From NCBI GenBank assembly GCA_963751695.1, contig CAVVVP010000002.1:124001-188000 (forward strand): a stretch of DNA of 64,000 nucleotides, written 5' to 3'. Below the pieces are notes generated by a model. It was not told the origin of the DNA. It ran no database searches and saw only the letters and a program-made list of their open reading frames with translations. Position numbers and translations under genes: made by a program. Of the stretch, positions 1 to 8,793 are shown in pieces (position 1 is the stretch's first letter; every line of letters starts with the position of its first letter). This stretch comes from SZUA-22 sp963751695. Its GTDB lineage: Bacteria; Bacteroidota; Ignavibacteria; Ignavibacteriales; Melioribacteraceae.

Positions 1-131
1 AATATACAGATATCCTTTCTGATTAACTTGGTGGGATACTTCTAGGCTTCCTCCGGGCAAGCCTCACTACAAAGTTCACAACCTTTACATTTTTCGATAT
101 CAATTATGATATCACCTTTTACTTTCGCCAT
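1..131 (-). pseudogene. 4Fe-4S ferredoxin-type subunit, frameshifted and cut by the window edge
   Basis: From the ATG at 131 the reading frame gives MAKVKGDIIIDIEKCKGCEL followed by CSEACPEEA and then a TAG stop at 42-44. The Cys pattern CxxCxxCxxxCP is that of a 4Fe-4S cluster-binding domain. In the frame one base over, the protein continues as LEVSHQVNQKGYLYI, which is how the small ferredoxin subunit of 2-oxoacid:ferredoxin oxidoreductases (KorD/VorD type) normally runs. One C therefore appears to be missing around 45-46. A good ribosome site, GGAGAAATT, precedes the ATG. By family habit the catalytic subunits would lie beyond the left edge, which I cannot see. The identity as a ferredoxin is firm; the subunit assignment is inferred. 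Confidence 0.7.
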
Positions 132-159
132 AATTTCTCCAAAAACTATTTAAAATTAA

Positions 160-184
160 AAAGGTTACCAACACGGTAACCTTT
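160..184 (-). terminator. Rho-independent terminator between lipA and the ferredoxin gene
   Basis: A perfect 10-bp stem (AAAGGTTACC / GGTAACCTTT) with a 5-base loop. Read on the minus strand it is followed by a T-rich tract (TTTTTAATTTTAAA). It lies downstream of lipA and just upstream of the ferredoxin ribosome site, so it would separate the lipoyl-enzyme operon from the oxidoreductase operon. Confidence 0.75.
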
Positions 185-438
185 CCATTTATACATTTAT
201 CCGATACTTAGAATAAGTAGTAAGTCAATAAGCATATTTTTATTTATTAACATTAATAGAAATACTTTTTGATAAATAAGCTTAAGAATCGTGCCATATT
301 GAAGGCACATCTTTAAATTAACAAAAAGTTACTTTATAACAAATAGACCCAATCTATCTTTTTACTAACTAAATAATTATTATTTTAAGTTTTCATAAAT
401 GAGAAAATATAATTTCTTTTTGAGAAATATTTTATGAT
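185..438. other. AT-rich intergenic stretch without recognised gene
   Basis: Together with the terminator this makes about 305 bases between the ferredoxin start and the end of lipA. It is very AT-rich with no open frame of note in either direction. The promoter of the ferredoxin-led operon should lie here or just before the terminator, but I see no convincing -35/-10 pair. Confidence 0.5.
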
Positions 439-1339
439 CTATATGTGCTTTTCAGCATGGTAGGAACTTCTGACTAGAGGACCAGATTCAACAGCCATGA
501 ATCCCATTTTTAGTCCCTCACTTCTATAAAAATCGAATTCTTCTGGTGTTACATATCTGTCAACAGGTAAATGATTCTTCGTGGGTTGAAGATATTGCCC
601 AATTGTCATGATGTCACAACCGTGCTCTCGCAAATCTTCCATTATTCCAATTACTTCCTCTTTTCGCTCTCCGATTCCAACCATTATGCCACTTTTTGTC
701 CTCAAATCTTTGTTTTTAAACCATTCAATAAGTTTGAGACTTCTGTCATAATCAGCTTGCGGTCGAACTGCGTGATACAATCGACCGACAGTTTCTAAAT
801 TGTGATTCAGTATTTGAGGTGGATTTTCCATTATTATTTGAAATGCATCGGTATTTCCTTTGAAAATCGGGAATTAAAATCTCAATTGTAGTTTCGGGCA
901 TTTTTTCATTGATCAAGCGAACTGTTTCAGAAAAGATCGATGCTCCTCCGTCTTTCAACTCATCTCTATCAACTGATGTTATAACAACATGTTTAAGTCC
1001 CAAATCAACTACAGATTGCATTACTCTTCTTGGTTCATCAAGATCAAGTTCATTTGGAATTCCAAGCTTAACATTACAGAATCCACAGCTTCTTGTACAA
1101 GTATCTCCAAGTATCATGAAAGTTGCTGTTCGGTTGTTCCAGCATTCTGCGAGATTTGGGCAATTTGCTTCTTCACATACAGTGTTAAGTGAAGATTTCC
1201 TCATTAAATCTAAAACTTCTCTATAATTTTCCCCACTTGGTAATCTAACCTTTAACCATTCCGGACGACGTCCAAGTTCTTCCTTGTTCTGCTCCACAGA
1301 TTCTTTATAATCGCGCTGATGTTTATTTATCTTTAACAT
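439..1339 (-). pseudogene. lipA: Lipoyl synthase LipA, interrupted by one frameshift
   Basis: LipA is a radical SAM enzyme that inserts two sulfur atoms into protein-bound octanoyl groups. The N-terminal part (start 1339) has the auxiliary cluster cysteines C55, C60 and C66 and the radical SAM motif CTRSCGFC (C81, C85, C88). The C-terminal part (439-831) carries the expected KSGIMVGIGE segment and the terminal RSSYHAEK motif. The two halves are in different frames. The expected junction IPDFQGNTDAFQ is restored by removing one A from the AAA run at 859-861. Without the indel the protein is about 300 residues, normal for LipA. It is last in the lpd-lipB-E1-E2-lipA order, 21 bases after E2. A functional loss would be surprising beside an intact lipoyl enzyme, so a sequence error is likely. 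Confidence 0.9.
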
Positions 1340-1360
1340 ATAATTCTACTCAATCAAATC

Positions 1361-2647
1361 TTAAACTAAATTTGTGTCAAAATTCTCTAAATTTTCTTTT
1401 ACTGATTTTAAGAACATTCCCCCAAGCATTCCATCTACCAAACGATGATCATGACTTATGGAGAGGTACATCATTGGTTTAATTGCGATAGAATCAACCC
1501 CATTGTTCTCAACAACTACTGGTTTTTTAATTACTGCTCCAACGCCCAATATAGCAACTTCTGGTTGATTAATTATTGGAGTACCAAACTGCAATCCAAA
1601 CACTCCATAATTTGTGATAGAAAAAGTTCCGTTCGTGATATCATCAGGGGTTAAACCTTTGTTTCTTGCTTTTTCACTTAGCTCAGCAATTGCTTTTGCA
1701 AATCCAACAACACTCAAATTTTCAGAATGTTTTATGTTGGGCACAAGCAGGCCATTTGGTTCGACGGACACAGCAATTCCAAGATTTATGAATTTCTTCA
1801 TCAGAATGTTTTTATTCTCGATTGAAGAATTCATCAATGGAAATTCTTTTAAGGCATGAACACAAGCGTATGAGATAAATGACATATAAGTAAGCTTAAT
1901 TCTTTCTTTCTTTTGTAATTCACTTTTATGCTTTCGAAGGTAATTATCGATCTTACTCATATCAACTTCATTTATGGCTGTTACATGTACTGAAGTATCA
2001 CGACTTTTAATCATGTGTTCCATTATCCTTTGACGGATATTATCCATTGGAATTACTTCAGTTTCATCAGTGCCATAAGTTTGCATAGCTGATTCTGATC
2101 TAGACTTCACCTCAATTGTTTTTTGTGATACGACACTTTTTCCACTTTGATCGACATATGCTAGAATGTCTTGCTTTGTAACTCTTCCACTATTTCCTGT
2201 ACCTTCAATACTTTCAAGCTCCGCAAATGATACACCTTCTTTCGCCGCAATTTTTAAGACCAATGGTGAATAAAAACGGTTCGTTTCAACTTTTTCTTTG
2301 GTTTCACGTTTTGCTATTGGTTCAACCTTCTTTTCTGCAATTGGGATTTCCGGTTTGCTTTCTTGGACAGCTTCAACAATCTTTTTTGGTTGAACTACTT
2401 CAGCATTTCCATCCGTATCAATAATTGCAACAATAGTATCAACTGGAACAGTCTCTTGTTCATTTATTATTATTTCAGTTAATATGCCATCTGAAGGAGA
2501 TGGAATTTCTGTATCTACCTTATCAGTTGCGATCTCGTAAATTATCTCATCCTTTTTTACTTTATCTCCAACTTGCTTATGCCATTTTATAACGGTTCCT
2601 TCGTTAATGCTTTCACCCATTTTGGGCATTATAACTTCAACTTTCAT
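1361..2647 (-). CDS. 2-oxoacid dehydrogenase E2, dihydrolipoamide acyltransferase
   Basis: This is the core acyltransferase of a 2-oxoacid dehydrogenase complex, moving the acyl group from lipoyl-lysine to CoA in the cytoplasm. Residues 1-77 form one lipoyl domain with the modified lysine K43 in the motif TDKVDTE. A peripheral-subunit binding domain follows after a Glu/Lys/Pro-rich linker (about 126-165, SPLVLKIAAKEGV to QDILAYV). The catalytic domain ends with HDHRLVDGMLGG, containing the His and Asp of the acyltransferase site. The length of 428 residues fits a one-lipoyl-domain E2. It sits 36 bases after the fused E1, and the E1 sequence suggests branched-chain 2-oxoacids as substrate, although pyruvate cannot be excluded from sequence alone. 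Confidence 0.92.
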   Translation of the reverse strand: MKVEVIMPKMGESINEGTVIKWHKQVGDKVKKDEIIYEIATDKVDTEIPSPSDGILTEIIINEQETVPVDTIVAIIDTDGNAEVVQPKKIVEAVQESKPEIPIAEKKVEPIAKRETKEKVETNRFYSPLVLKIAAKEGVSFAELESIEGTGNSGRVTKQDILAYVDQSGKSVVSQKTIEVKSRSESAMQTYGTDETEVIPMDNIRQRIMEHMIKSRDTSVHVTAINEVDMSKIDNYLRKHKSELQKKERIKLTYMSFISYACVHALKEFPLMNSSIENKNILMKKFINLGIAVSVEPNGLLVPNIKHSENLSVVGFAKAIAELSEKARNKGLTPDDITNGTFSITNYGVFGLQFGTPIINQPEVAILGVGAVIKKPVVVENNGVDSIAIKPMMYLSISHDHRLVDGMLGGMFLKSVKENLENFDTNLV

Positions 2648-2683
2648 CTTTTTTCTCCAGTCAATCTAAACTATCGATATTTT

Positions 2684-4783
2684 TTAATACGACAACAGTT
2701 CTCGAAGTGCCGTTAAAATCTTTTCTCTATTTGGAAGGATCTCTTTTTCCAATATTGGATGGTATGGAATAAATGCATCCTTTGCACCAATCCTTTTAAC
2801 CGGACCATCCAAATGCTCAAAACAAACGTCTGAAATTCTCGAACTGATTTCTGCCCCGAATCCTGCAGTGAGAGTATCCTCGTGAATTACAACAGCTTTC
2901 CCAGTTTTTCTAACCGAATTGTATATTGTTTCCTCATCCAACGGATTCATCGTACGAATATCGATAAGTTCAACCGAGTGTCCCTCTTCTTTCAATTTAC
3001 GAATTGCGAATGTTGATTCATGAACCATAGCTCCATAGGCAACGACCGTGAGATCATCACCTTCTATAAGTACATTGGCTTTACCAAATGGAACAAGATA
3101 GTTTTCATCCGGTTCTGGTGAGCTTGCATAACTCTGCCTATAAAGTCCTTTATGTTCAAGAAATAAAACAGGATCATTTATTCTAAGTGATGTTTTCAGT
3201 AAACCTTTTGCATCAGCAGCGCTAGAAGGATAAGCGATAAGCAAACCCGGTATATGGGCGAAAAATCCTTCGATATTCTGACTATGAAATAATCCGCCAT
3301 GAATGTAACCTCCAACTGCTACACGAAAAACAGCTGGGGCTGAAAATTGGTTATTTGAGCGATAACGATATGTTACTAACTCATCTCGCATCTGCATAAA
3401 TGCTGGCCAAATATAATCTCCAAATTGTATTTCAACACAAGGTTTAAGTCCTACCAACGCCATACCAATAGCAACGCCAGCTATGCTAGCTTCAGCAAGA
3501 GGCGAATTAAATACACGCTCATCACCAAATTTTGTCGAGAGACCTTTAGTTGAAGTAAAAACTCCACCTTTCCTATCAGCAACATCTTCTCCAAAAATAA
3601 ACATCTTATTATTTCTTTCCATTTCCTCATGAAGAGCATGGTTTATTGCATCAACCAAAACTATTGGATTTCCAGATGGTTTGCTTTTTTCATACTCTAA
3701 TCTATCACGCTTACCACTTTCATCCAGTACATATCTCATTGCAGTTTCTGCTTTTGGCCCTTCTTGCTGCAAGGTATATTCAGCTGCAGTTTCAATCTCT
3801 TGTAGTAATTCTTTTTCTATTTTTGATATTCCGTCGCTATCGACTATTCCTTCAGAAATTAGAGAGTTTTTCAGTTTTGTGATTGGATCCTTCTCAAGGT
3901 CAGCTTCAATCTCATCTTTTGTTCTGTACTTTCTCTGATCATCTGAAGAAGAATGTGAAGCTAAGCGTACAACATGAGCTTCAATTAAGACAGGTCCATT
4001 TCCGCTTCGGGCGTAGTTCAATGCTTGTTGGGAAATTTTATAACTTTCATCGAAATCAGTTCCATCAACCTCGATCTTTAATAAGTTCTCAAATCCACTC
4101 ATAAGCTGAGCTATTGATGCATTTTTACCACCATTTTGAATTTCTACAGGAACTGAAATTGCCAGCTTATTATTCTGAATGACAAAAATTACAGGAAGTT
4201 TCTCTCTACTGGCCCAGTTAACAGCTTCATAAAACTCACCTTCACTAGTTGTACCATCACCGCTGCTGACGTATGTTACTGCATCCGAGCCTTTCTTTTT
4301 GGCAGCTAAAGCAGTTCCAATAGCCTGAAGAAATTGTGTTCCTGTTGGGCTGGATTGAGTTGGAATATTAAACTTCTTTGAACCCCAATGATTCGGCATC
4401 TGACGCGCTCCAGTCATAGGATCAGAAGCTTTAGCCAGCATGTGGAGGAACACATCTTGAAGCTTTATACCCATTGAAAGCATGAAAGCAAGATCACGAT
4501 AATATGGATATGCCCAGTCATGTCCAGCTTTCATCTGCATTCCTATTGCAACTTGAATTGCTTCATGTCCCGCTGCTGACATATGGAAATAGGACTTCCC
4601 CTGCTTCAACAGATTCATTATCTTTTGGTCAGAATTTCTTGTAGACAACATTACTTTTAAAGCTTTTATTCTAACTTCAGGTGAGAGTATGTTTTCTTTT
4701 TTCATATCAATCACGTTTTTTTTCATATCAATTTTATTTTCAGTTCTCATATATCTTTTCTTTTGTAAAAGATCTATCAACAT
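2684..4783 (-). CDS. Fused E1 alpha-beta subunit of a branched-chain-type 2-oxoacid dehydrogenase
   Basis: This is a thiamine-diphosphate enzyme that decarboxylates a 2-oxoacid and acylates the E2 lipoyl arm. Residues about 35-350 are the alpha part, with the ThDP/Mg motif starting GDGTTSEG (175-182) and ending at N204-N205. Residues about 370-699 are the beta part, including FIFGEDVADRKGGVF and FGDYIWPAFMQMRDEL. The alpha and beta chains, usually separate, are one polypeptide here. The motifs ARQMPNHWG and QSSPTGTQ resemble 2-oxoisovalerate dehydrogenase more than PDH. The longest frame starts inside lipB; in-frame ATGs at 4750, 4726 and 4705 are alternatives, and the conserved region only begins near ILSPEVRIKAL, so the true start may be downstream of 4783. 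Confidence 0.9.
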   Translation of the reverse strand: MLIDLLQKKRYMRTENKIDMKKNVIDMKKENILSPEVRIKALKVMLSTRNSDQKIMNLLKQGKSYFHMSAAGHEAIQVAIGMQMKAGHDWAYPYYRDLAFMLSMGIKLQDVFLHMLAKASDPMTGARQMPNHWGSKKFNIPTQSSPTGTQFLQAIGTALAAKKKGSDAVTYVSSGDGTTSEGEFYEAVNWASREKLPVIFVIQNNKLAISVPVEIQNGGKNASIAQLMSGFENLLKIEVDGTDFDESYKISQQALNYARSGNGPVLIEAHVVRLASHSSSDDQRKYRTKDEIEADLEKDPITKLKNSLISEGIVDSDGISKIEKELLQEIETAAEYTLQQEGPKAETAMRYVLDESGKRDRLEYEKSKPSGNPIVLVDAINHALHEEMERNNKMFIFGEDVADRKGGVFTSTKGLSTKFGDERVFNSPLAEASIAGVAIGMALVGLKPCVEIQFGDYIWPAFMQMRDELVTYRYRSNNQFSAPAVFRVAVGGYIHGGLFHSQNIEGFFAHIPGLLIAYPSSAADAKGLLKTSLRINDPVLFLEHKGLYRQSYASSPEPDENYLVPFGKANVLIEGDDLTVVAYGAMVHESTFAIRKLKEEGHSVELIDIRTMNPLDEETIYNSVRKTGKAVVIHEDTLTAGFGAEISSRISDVCFEHLDGPVKRIGAKDAFIPYHPILEKEILPNREKILTALRELLSY

Positions 4784-5462
4784 TTTTCACTTTTTCTACG
4801 TCAGCATATTCAAATATCTCTTTAATATTCTTAATGATTTTTTCTTTCACAACCTGAATATCAAATTCCTGATTAAACTCTTTAGTAAGAGAGGTCACTT
4901 GTTTGTCAACTATTCCACAAGGTACAATACCATTAAACAATTCTAAATCTGTATTAATGTTAAAAGCAAATCCATGCATAGTTATCCATCGACTGATTTT
5001 AATACCCATTGCACAAATTTTTCTATCATCAATCCAGACACCAGTATGATCATCATTTCTATGAGCTAGCAATCCAAAGTCTGCACATGTTCTAATTATC
5101 ACCTCTTCTAAAGATCTAAGATATTTATGTGCATCTTGCTTCCATTCTTTTAAATCAAAAATTGCATACCCAACAATCTGTCCTGGACCATGATAGGTAA
5201 TGTCACCACCTCGGTCAATATCAAATACTTTCACTCTCTTCTCTTTAAGAAACTTATCATCGCCTAGCAAATTCTCTTTATGAGCTGTTTTGCCAAGAGT
5301 ATAAGTGTTTGGATGCTCTAGTAAGAGTAAAGTGTCTTTAATTTCTCCCTTTAATCTTTTTTCAAATAAGGATTTCTGTAAATCCCAAGCAACATTGTAT
5401 TCGATTAAACCAAGATCAATATAGTTTAGAACCCTAGCCCTAGATGTGGATCGATCTTCCAT
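4740..5462 (-). CDS. lipB: Octanoyl-[ACP]:protein N-octanoyltransferase LipB
   Basis: LipB transfers octanoate from acyl carrier protein to the lipoyl-domain lysine, the step before LipA. Visible motifs are the substrate-pocket segment RGGDITYHGPGQIVGY, the catalytic lysine in KICAMGIKI and the catalytic cysteine in VPCGIVDKQVTSL. The open frame reaches 5549, but that start lies over 100 bases inside lpd. The ATG at 5462 (MEDRSTSRARV) gives about 240 residues, closer to the family length of 210-240, and overlaps the lpd end by about 23 bases. The tail overlaps the E1 frame. The tight overlaps suggest translational coupling lpd-lipB-E1. Confidence 0.9.
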   Translation of the reverse strand: MEDRSTSRARVLNYIDLGLIEYNVAWDLQKSLFEKRLKGEIKDTLLLLEHPNTYTLGKTAHKENLLGDDKFLKEKRVKVFDIDRGGDITYHGPGQIVGYAIFDLKEWKQDAHKYLRSLEEVIIRTCADFGLLAHRNDDHTGVWIDDRKICAMGIKISRWITMHGFAFNINTDLELFNGIVPCGIVDKQVTSLTKEFNQEFDIQVVKEKIIKNIKEIFEYADVEKVKNVDRSFTKEKIYEN

Positions 5463-6843
5463 CAGCATCCTCGGCTGCTTCCATAATAATTTCTGATAAG
5501 GTCGGATGAGCGTGAATTGTGTTTGCAATGGTTTCTTCCGTTGCTTCAAGAGATTTTGCTAATCCAAGTTCCGCAATTAATTCTGTTGCTTCAGAGCCTA
5601 TTAAATGTGCACCCAGCAATTCACCATACTTTTTGTCAAAAATTATTTTTGCAAATCCTTCACGTTCTCCAATAGCAGCAGCTTTACCACTTGCAGAGAT
5701 TGGAAATTTACCAATTTTAATATCATATCCTTCAGCAATTGCTTTCTCTTCCGTTAATCCAATACTTGCAACTTGAGGTTGGCAATACACACAACTCGGC
5801 ACACTGGAGTAGTCAACATCCTCTTTTTCTTCTCCATGAAATTTTTCTACACAATGAATACCCTCTGCAGAAGCAACATGAGCTAATGCAGGTTGACCAA
5901 TTACATCACCAATTGCATAAATATTATCAGCTGAAGTTTCATATGTAGATTTATCTACTTTGATGTTTCCATTCGCTATTTCAACTCCAATTTCCTCTAA
6001 ACCAATTCCCTTGATGTTAGAAGTTACTCCAATAGCATTCAGCACTATGTCTGAAGTAATTTTTTCTTTATTCCCGTTAATTGAGTAGACAGTTTCTAAT
6101 TTTTCATCCAAAGTAATAACACTTTCGACCTTTGCTGAAAGAAAAAATTGAATTCCTCTTTTCTCCAAGCTTTTTCTCAGAGTTGAAGAAATTTCTTTGT
6201 CTTCAAAAGGAAGAATTGAATCCATCATTTCAATTACAGTTACTTTTGTTCCTAAAGTAGAATAGAAATAAGCGAATTCAATCCCAATTACTCCACCACC
6301 GACAATTACTAATTCATTTGGAAGCTCAGGCAAATTCATTGCTTCTGTACTAGTAATTATTTTTTCCCTATCAACCGGAATTGCTGGGATAGCTGTCGGA
6401 CGCGCTCCAGTGGCTATAATTATTCTTTCAGCTCTCACTGTTTCAACTGAATTTCCATCCTCATCGTAAACTTCAATTTCTTTTAGAGAATTTATCTTCC
6501 CAAAGCCTTTAACCAAATCAATTTTATTTTTCTTAATGAGGTATTCAACTCCCTTTACGATCTTTTTTGAAACCGTTCTGCTGCGCTTGATAATCTTACT
6601 AAAATCGAATTCAATATTTTCAACAGAAATTCCAAAATCTTTTGCATGATTTGAAATTAGATCGTACACTTCCGCATTTTTTAACAATGATTTTGTTGGA
6701 ATACAACCCCAATTTAGACAAACTCCACCTAAATTATCTTTTTCAACTATAACAACCTTGTAACCTAATTGTGATGCTCTAATCGCAGCGACGTATCCTC
6801 CCGGGCCACCACCTAAAACAGCAACATCATATTTACTACTCAT
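5440..6843 (-). CDS. lpdA: Dihydrolipoamide dehydrogenase (E3)
   Basis: This FAD flavoprotein reoxidises dihydrolipoyl groups of E2 with NAD+. Residues 9-16 form the FAD-binding glycine motif (VLGGGPGG). The redox disulfide is C42/C47 in GGVCLNWGCIPTKS. A second glycine motif (VIVGGGVIGIEFA) starts the NAD domain, AIGDV marks the second FAD contact, and the C-terminal HAHPTLSE supplies the active-site His-Glu pair. The length of 467 residues is standard. It is the first gene of the cluster, preceded by a likely promoter at 6878-6885. Confidence 0.95.
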   Translation of the reverse strand: MSSKYDVAVLGGGPGGYVAAIRASQLGYKVVIVEKDNLGGVCLNWGCIPTKSLLKNAEVYDLISNHAKDFGISVENIEFDFSKIIKRSRTVSKKIVKGVEYLIKKNKIDLVKGFGKINSLKEIEVYDEDGNSVETVRAERIIIATGARPTAIPAIPVDREKIITSTEAMNLPELPNELVIVGGGVIGIEFAYFYSTLGTKVTVIEMMDSILPFEDKEISSTLRKSLEKRGIQFFLSAKVESVITLDEKLETVYSINGNKEKITSDIVLNAIGVTSNIKGIGLEEIGVEIANGNIKVDKSTYETSADNIYAIGDVIGQPALAHVASAEGIHCVEKFHGEEKEDVDYSSVPSCVYCQPQVASIGLTEEKAIAEGYDIKIGKFPISASGKAAAIGEREGFAKIIFDKKYGELLGAHLIGSEATELIAELGLAKSLEATEETIANTIHAHPTLSEIIMEAAEDADGRSIHI

Positions 6844-6877
6844 AATGAGACTCTATAGCTTATTTTTATAGATATTA

Positions 6878-6885
6878 AATATACA
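6878..6885 (-). promoter_or_regulatory. Candidate -10 element TGTATATT upstream of lpdA
   Basis: On the minus strand TGTATATT lies 35 bases before the lpdA ATG. The same octamer occurs at nearly the same distance before the TPR lipoprotein gene and the Crp-type regulator gene in this window. No clear -35 box is assigned. The call rests on sequence recurrence only. Confidence 0.4.
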
Positions 6886-6935
6886 GAAGATTGAAGAGAA
6901 ATAAAACTTTGCAAATATTATGTTTTGAAGACCAT

Positions 6936-7643
6936 TTAAACTGAATCTAGAAGCATAAAACTTCTTTCATCACCTTTTTTTGAGTTATTGACATTCTTTT
7001 CTGGAAAATCACACAAATTAATGAGAGGACAAACTCCACAGCTAGGATTTTTTGGTTTACAAATTTCCCTTCCCAATCGAATTAGATTGGTATGAAATTG
7101 ATGAGCTATTTTGGGGGAAAAATTTTCATTTAAGTGGTAAAATGTTTTATCCGGTGTGTTTGTATTTACGATACCAATTCTATTTAATGTGCGATGAACA
7201 TGAGTATCTACTGGACATATATTTCTTCCTTCCGCAAAGAGGAGAACACAACTTGCAGTTTTGACACCTATTCCTTTGTATTTGGTTAACTCAAATATTG
7301 CTTCAGATTGATCTAAATTTGATATATGTCTTAAAGAGATTTCACCTTTTTCATTATATAGGTTGACTAGAAAAGCTTTTATTGCCTTGGATTTTTGAAG
7401 CCCCAGTCCAGCAACTTTAATTTCTTTTTCTATAGATCTTCTGTTAATCTTTAATAATTCACTCCAAGAATCATATTTCTTCTTGAGATTACTAAAAGCT
7501 TTGTATGAATTAATATCATTCGTGTTTTGCGATAAAATCGTAGCGATTATCATATCAATCGAATCAGGTAAAACCTTAGGTCGTTTTGGAATTCCGAATT
7601 GTTTAACTAAACCTCTATTTATTTGTTTTATTTCCTTTATCAT
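6936..7643 (-). CDS. nth: Endonuclease III-family DNA glycosylase/AP lyase
   Basis: A base-excision repair enzyme for oxidised pyrimidines. It has the helix-hairpin-helix KYKGIGVKTASCVLLFA with the catalytic lysine, followed by the aspartate in CPVDTHVHR, and the C-terminal 4Fe-4S loop with spacing C-x6-C-x2-C-x5-C (CKPKNPSCGVCPLINLC). The open frame runs to 7682, but that region forms the terminator of the upstream gene. The ATG at 7643 (MIKEIKQINRG) gives 235 residues, within the family range. It stands alone between lpdA and the PorV-family gene. Confidence 0.88.
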   Translation of the reverse strand: MIKEIKQINRGLVKQFGIPKRPKVLPDSIDMIIATILSQNTNDINSYKAFSNLKKKYDSWSELLKINRRSIEKEIKVAGLGLQKSKAIKAFLVNLYNEKGEISLRHISNLDQSEAIFELTKYKGIGVKTASCVLLFAEGRNICPVDTHVHRTLNRIGIVNTNTPDKTFYHLNENFSPKIAHQFHTNLIRLGREICKPKNPSCGVCPLINLCDFPEKNVNNSKKGDERSFMLLDSV

Positions 7644-7666
7644 ATATGAACGCTTTAAAATGAAAA

Positions 7667-7686
7667 AGGGGTGAAATGTCACCCCT
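7667..7686 (-). terminator. Rho-independent terminator after the PorV/PorQ-family gene
   Basis: A perfect 8-bp stem AGGGGTGA / TCACCCCT with a 4-base loop, followed on the minus strand by TTTTTCATTTT. It lies 23 bases past the end of the barrel gene and so ends the TonB receptor / cargo / barrel transcript. It also argues against translation of nth starting at 7682. Confidence 0.8.
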
Positions 7687-7708
7687 CAAATAAAAAATTT
7701 AGCAATTA

Positions 7709-8743
7709 TTACAATAATAATCCGACATCAAAGAAATGGACACTTTTTAGTCTTCCATAGTCTGCATAAGCATAATTGATGAAGACTCCAAAATTATCTG
7801 TAAAACGATACTTTAGTCCAGCACCAAGAGTTAGACCTCCTTCGCTGTTATTCATAAATAATTGTCTGTAACCGCCACGTAAGAATAAAAGTTCATCATA
7901 GGCGAATTCTGCACCTACATTTACATATTCTGAGTTATCATTGGGGTGAACAGCATCTGCGGATGCACTTAATCTAATATACCTGCTGTCAATAACATCC
8001 ATTGCTAGGCCGAATCTGAACATCATTGGTAAAGAAAATGCATCAGTATCATAAGATGATGGAATGTTATTTGGACCGGTATCAATATTAGCATTAGGAT
8101 CTTGATTGAATTGAAGATCTCGTCCTTGTAACTGCATTGCAGAACCGAAGTTAAATATTGCAGCAGAAATCAAAAGGTCATTAAATGGAGTACGATAAAG
8201 TGTTCCAACATCAAATGCAAAACTTGTTGCCGATGAATTCCAAATTGTTTCTGAGATATACTTACCATTAATACCTACAGAGAATCTATCCGTTAAACTT
8301 TTAGAATAAGTAAGACCAATAGCCATTGAAGTTGCATCCCAATATCTGCCATCCCCTTCTGGATTTGCAAAAGTTCTAACTTTCTCTTCCGGCACTCCAA
8401 AGGAGGTGAAACTAACACCAACGTTACCGGCATCTCCAAGATTTAAGGACGCAGCAGCGAAATCATAAGTCATATCAGCAAGCCAATTTGCATGATTGAA
8501 CACAATTTCAGACTGATTCTTGCTTAGAGCTAATCCAGCAGGATTCCAGTAGATGGAGTAGATATCGTCCCCAAGTGCTGAATATGCACCACCAAGTGCA
8601 ATTGCTCTTGCGCCAGCTCCAATTTTTAGAAATTGAGCAGAGGTAGTACCTACTTTTGTTGTACCACTGAACAACTGCGCTTGCATCTGAGTAGTTAGAC
8701 CAAGAACGATGATTAAAACTATGCTAAAACTGAATTTTTTCAT
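7709..8743 (-). CDS. PorV/PorQ-family outer-membrane beta-barrel protein
   Basis: The protein has 344 residues with a signal peptide (MKKFSFSIVLIIVLGLTTQ, then MQAQ). The mature start, with FLKIGAGARAIALGGAYSAL and IYWNPAGLAL, is the hallmark of the PorV/PorQ (UPF0164) barrel family related to FadL. The rest alternates hydrophobic and glycine/aromatic residues and ends in an aromatic strand (FFDVGLLL), as expected for an outer-membrane barrel. In T9SS bacteria PorV carries cargo from the translocon to the PorU sortase. This copy lies 51 bases after a T9SS cargo gene, so it may serve that cargo, but whether it is the true PorV or one of several paralogues cannot be told here. Confidence 0.82.
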   Translation of the reverse strand: MKKFSFSIVLIIVLGLTTQMQAQLFSGTTKVGTTSAQFLKIGAGARAIALGGAYSALGDDIYSIYWNPAGLALSKNQSEIVFNHANWLADMTYDFAAASLNLGDAGNVGVSFTSFGVPEEKVRTFANPEGDGRYWDATSMAIGLTYSKSLTDRFSVGINGKYISETIWNSSATSFAFDVGTLYRTPFNDLLISAAIFNFGSAMQLQGRDLQFNQDPNANIDTGPNNIPSSYDTDAFSLPMMFRFGLAMDVIDSRYIRLSASADAVHPNDNSEYVNVGAEFAYDELLFLRGGYRQLFMNNSEGGLTLGAGLKYRFTDNFGVFINYAYADYGRLKSVHFFDVGLLL

Positions 8744-8793
8744 TTATTTTCCTCCGTTATAAATCTCTTAGATATCCGGTTAATTGATATCTT

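Noticed and set aside
42..44. TAG in the ferredoxin as possible pyrrolysine or readthrough codon
   Set aside because: After the TAG the same frame gives KYPTKLIRKD, unlike any ferredoxin, whereas the next frame gives the expected LEVSHQVNQKGYLY. A one-base indel explains it better.
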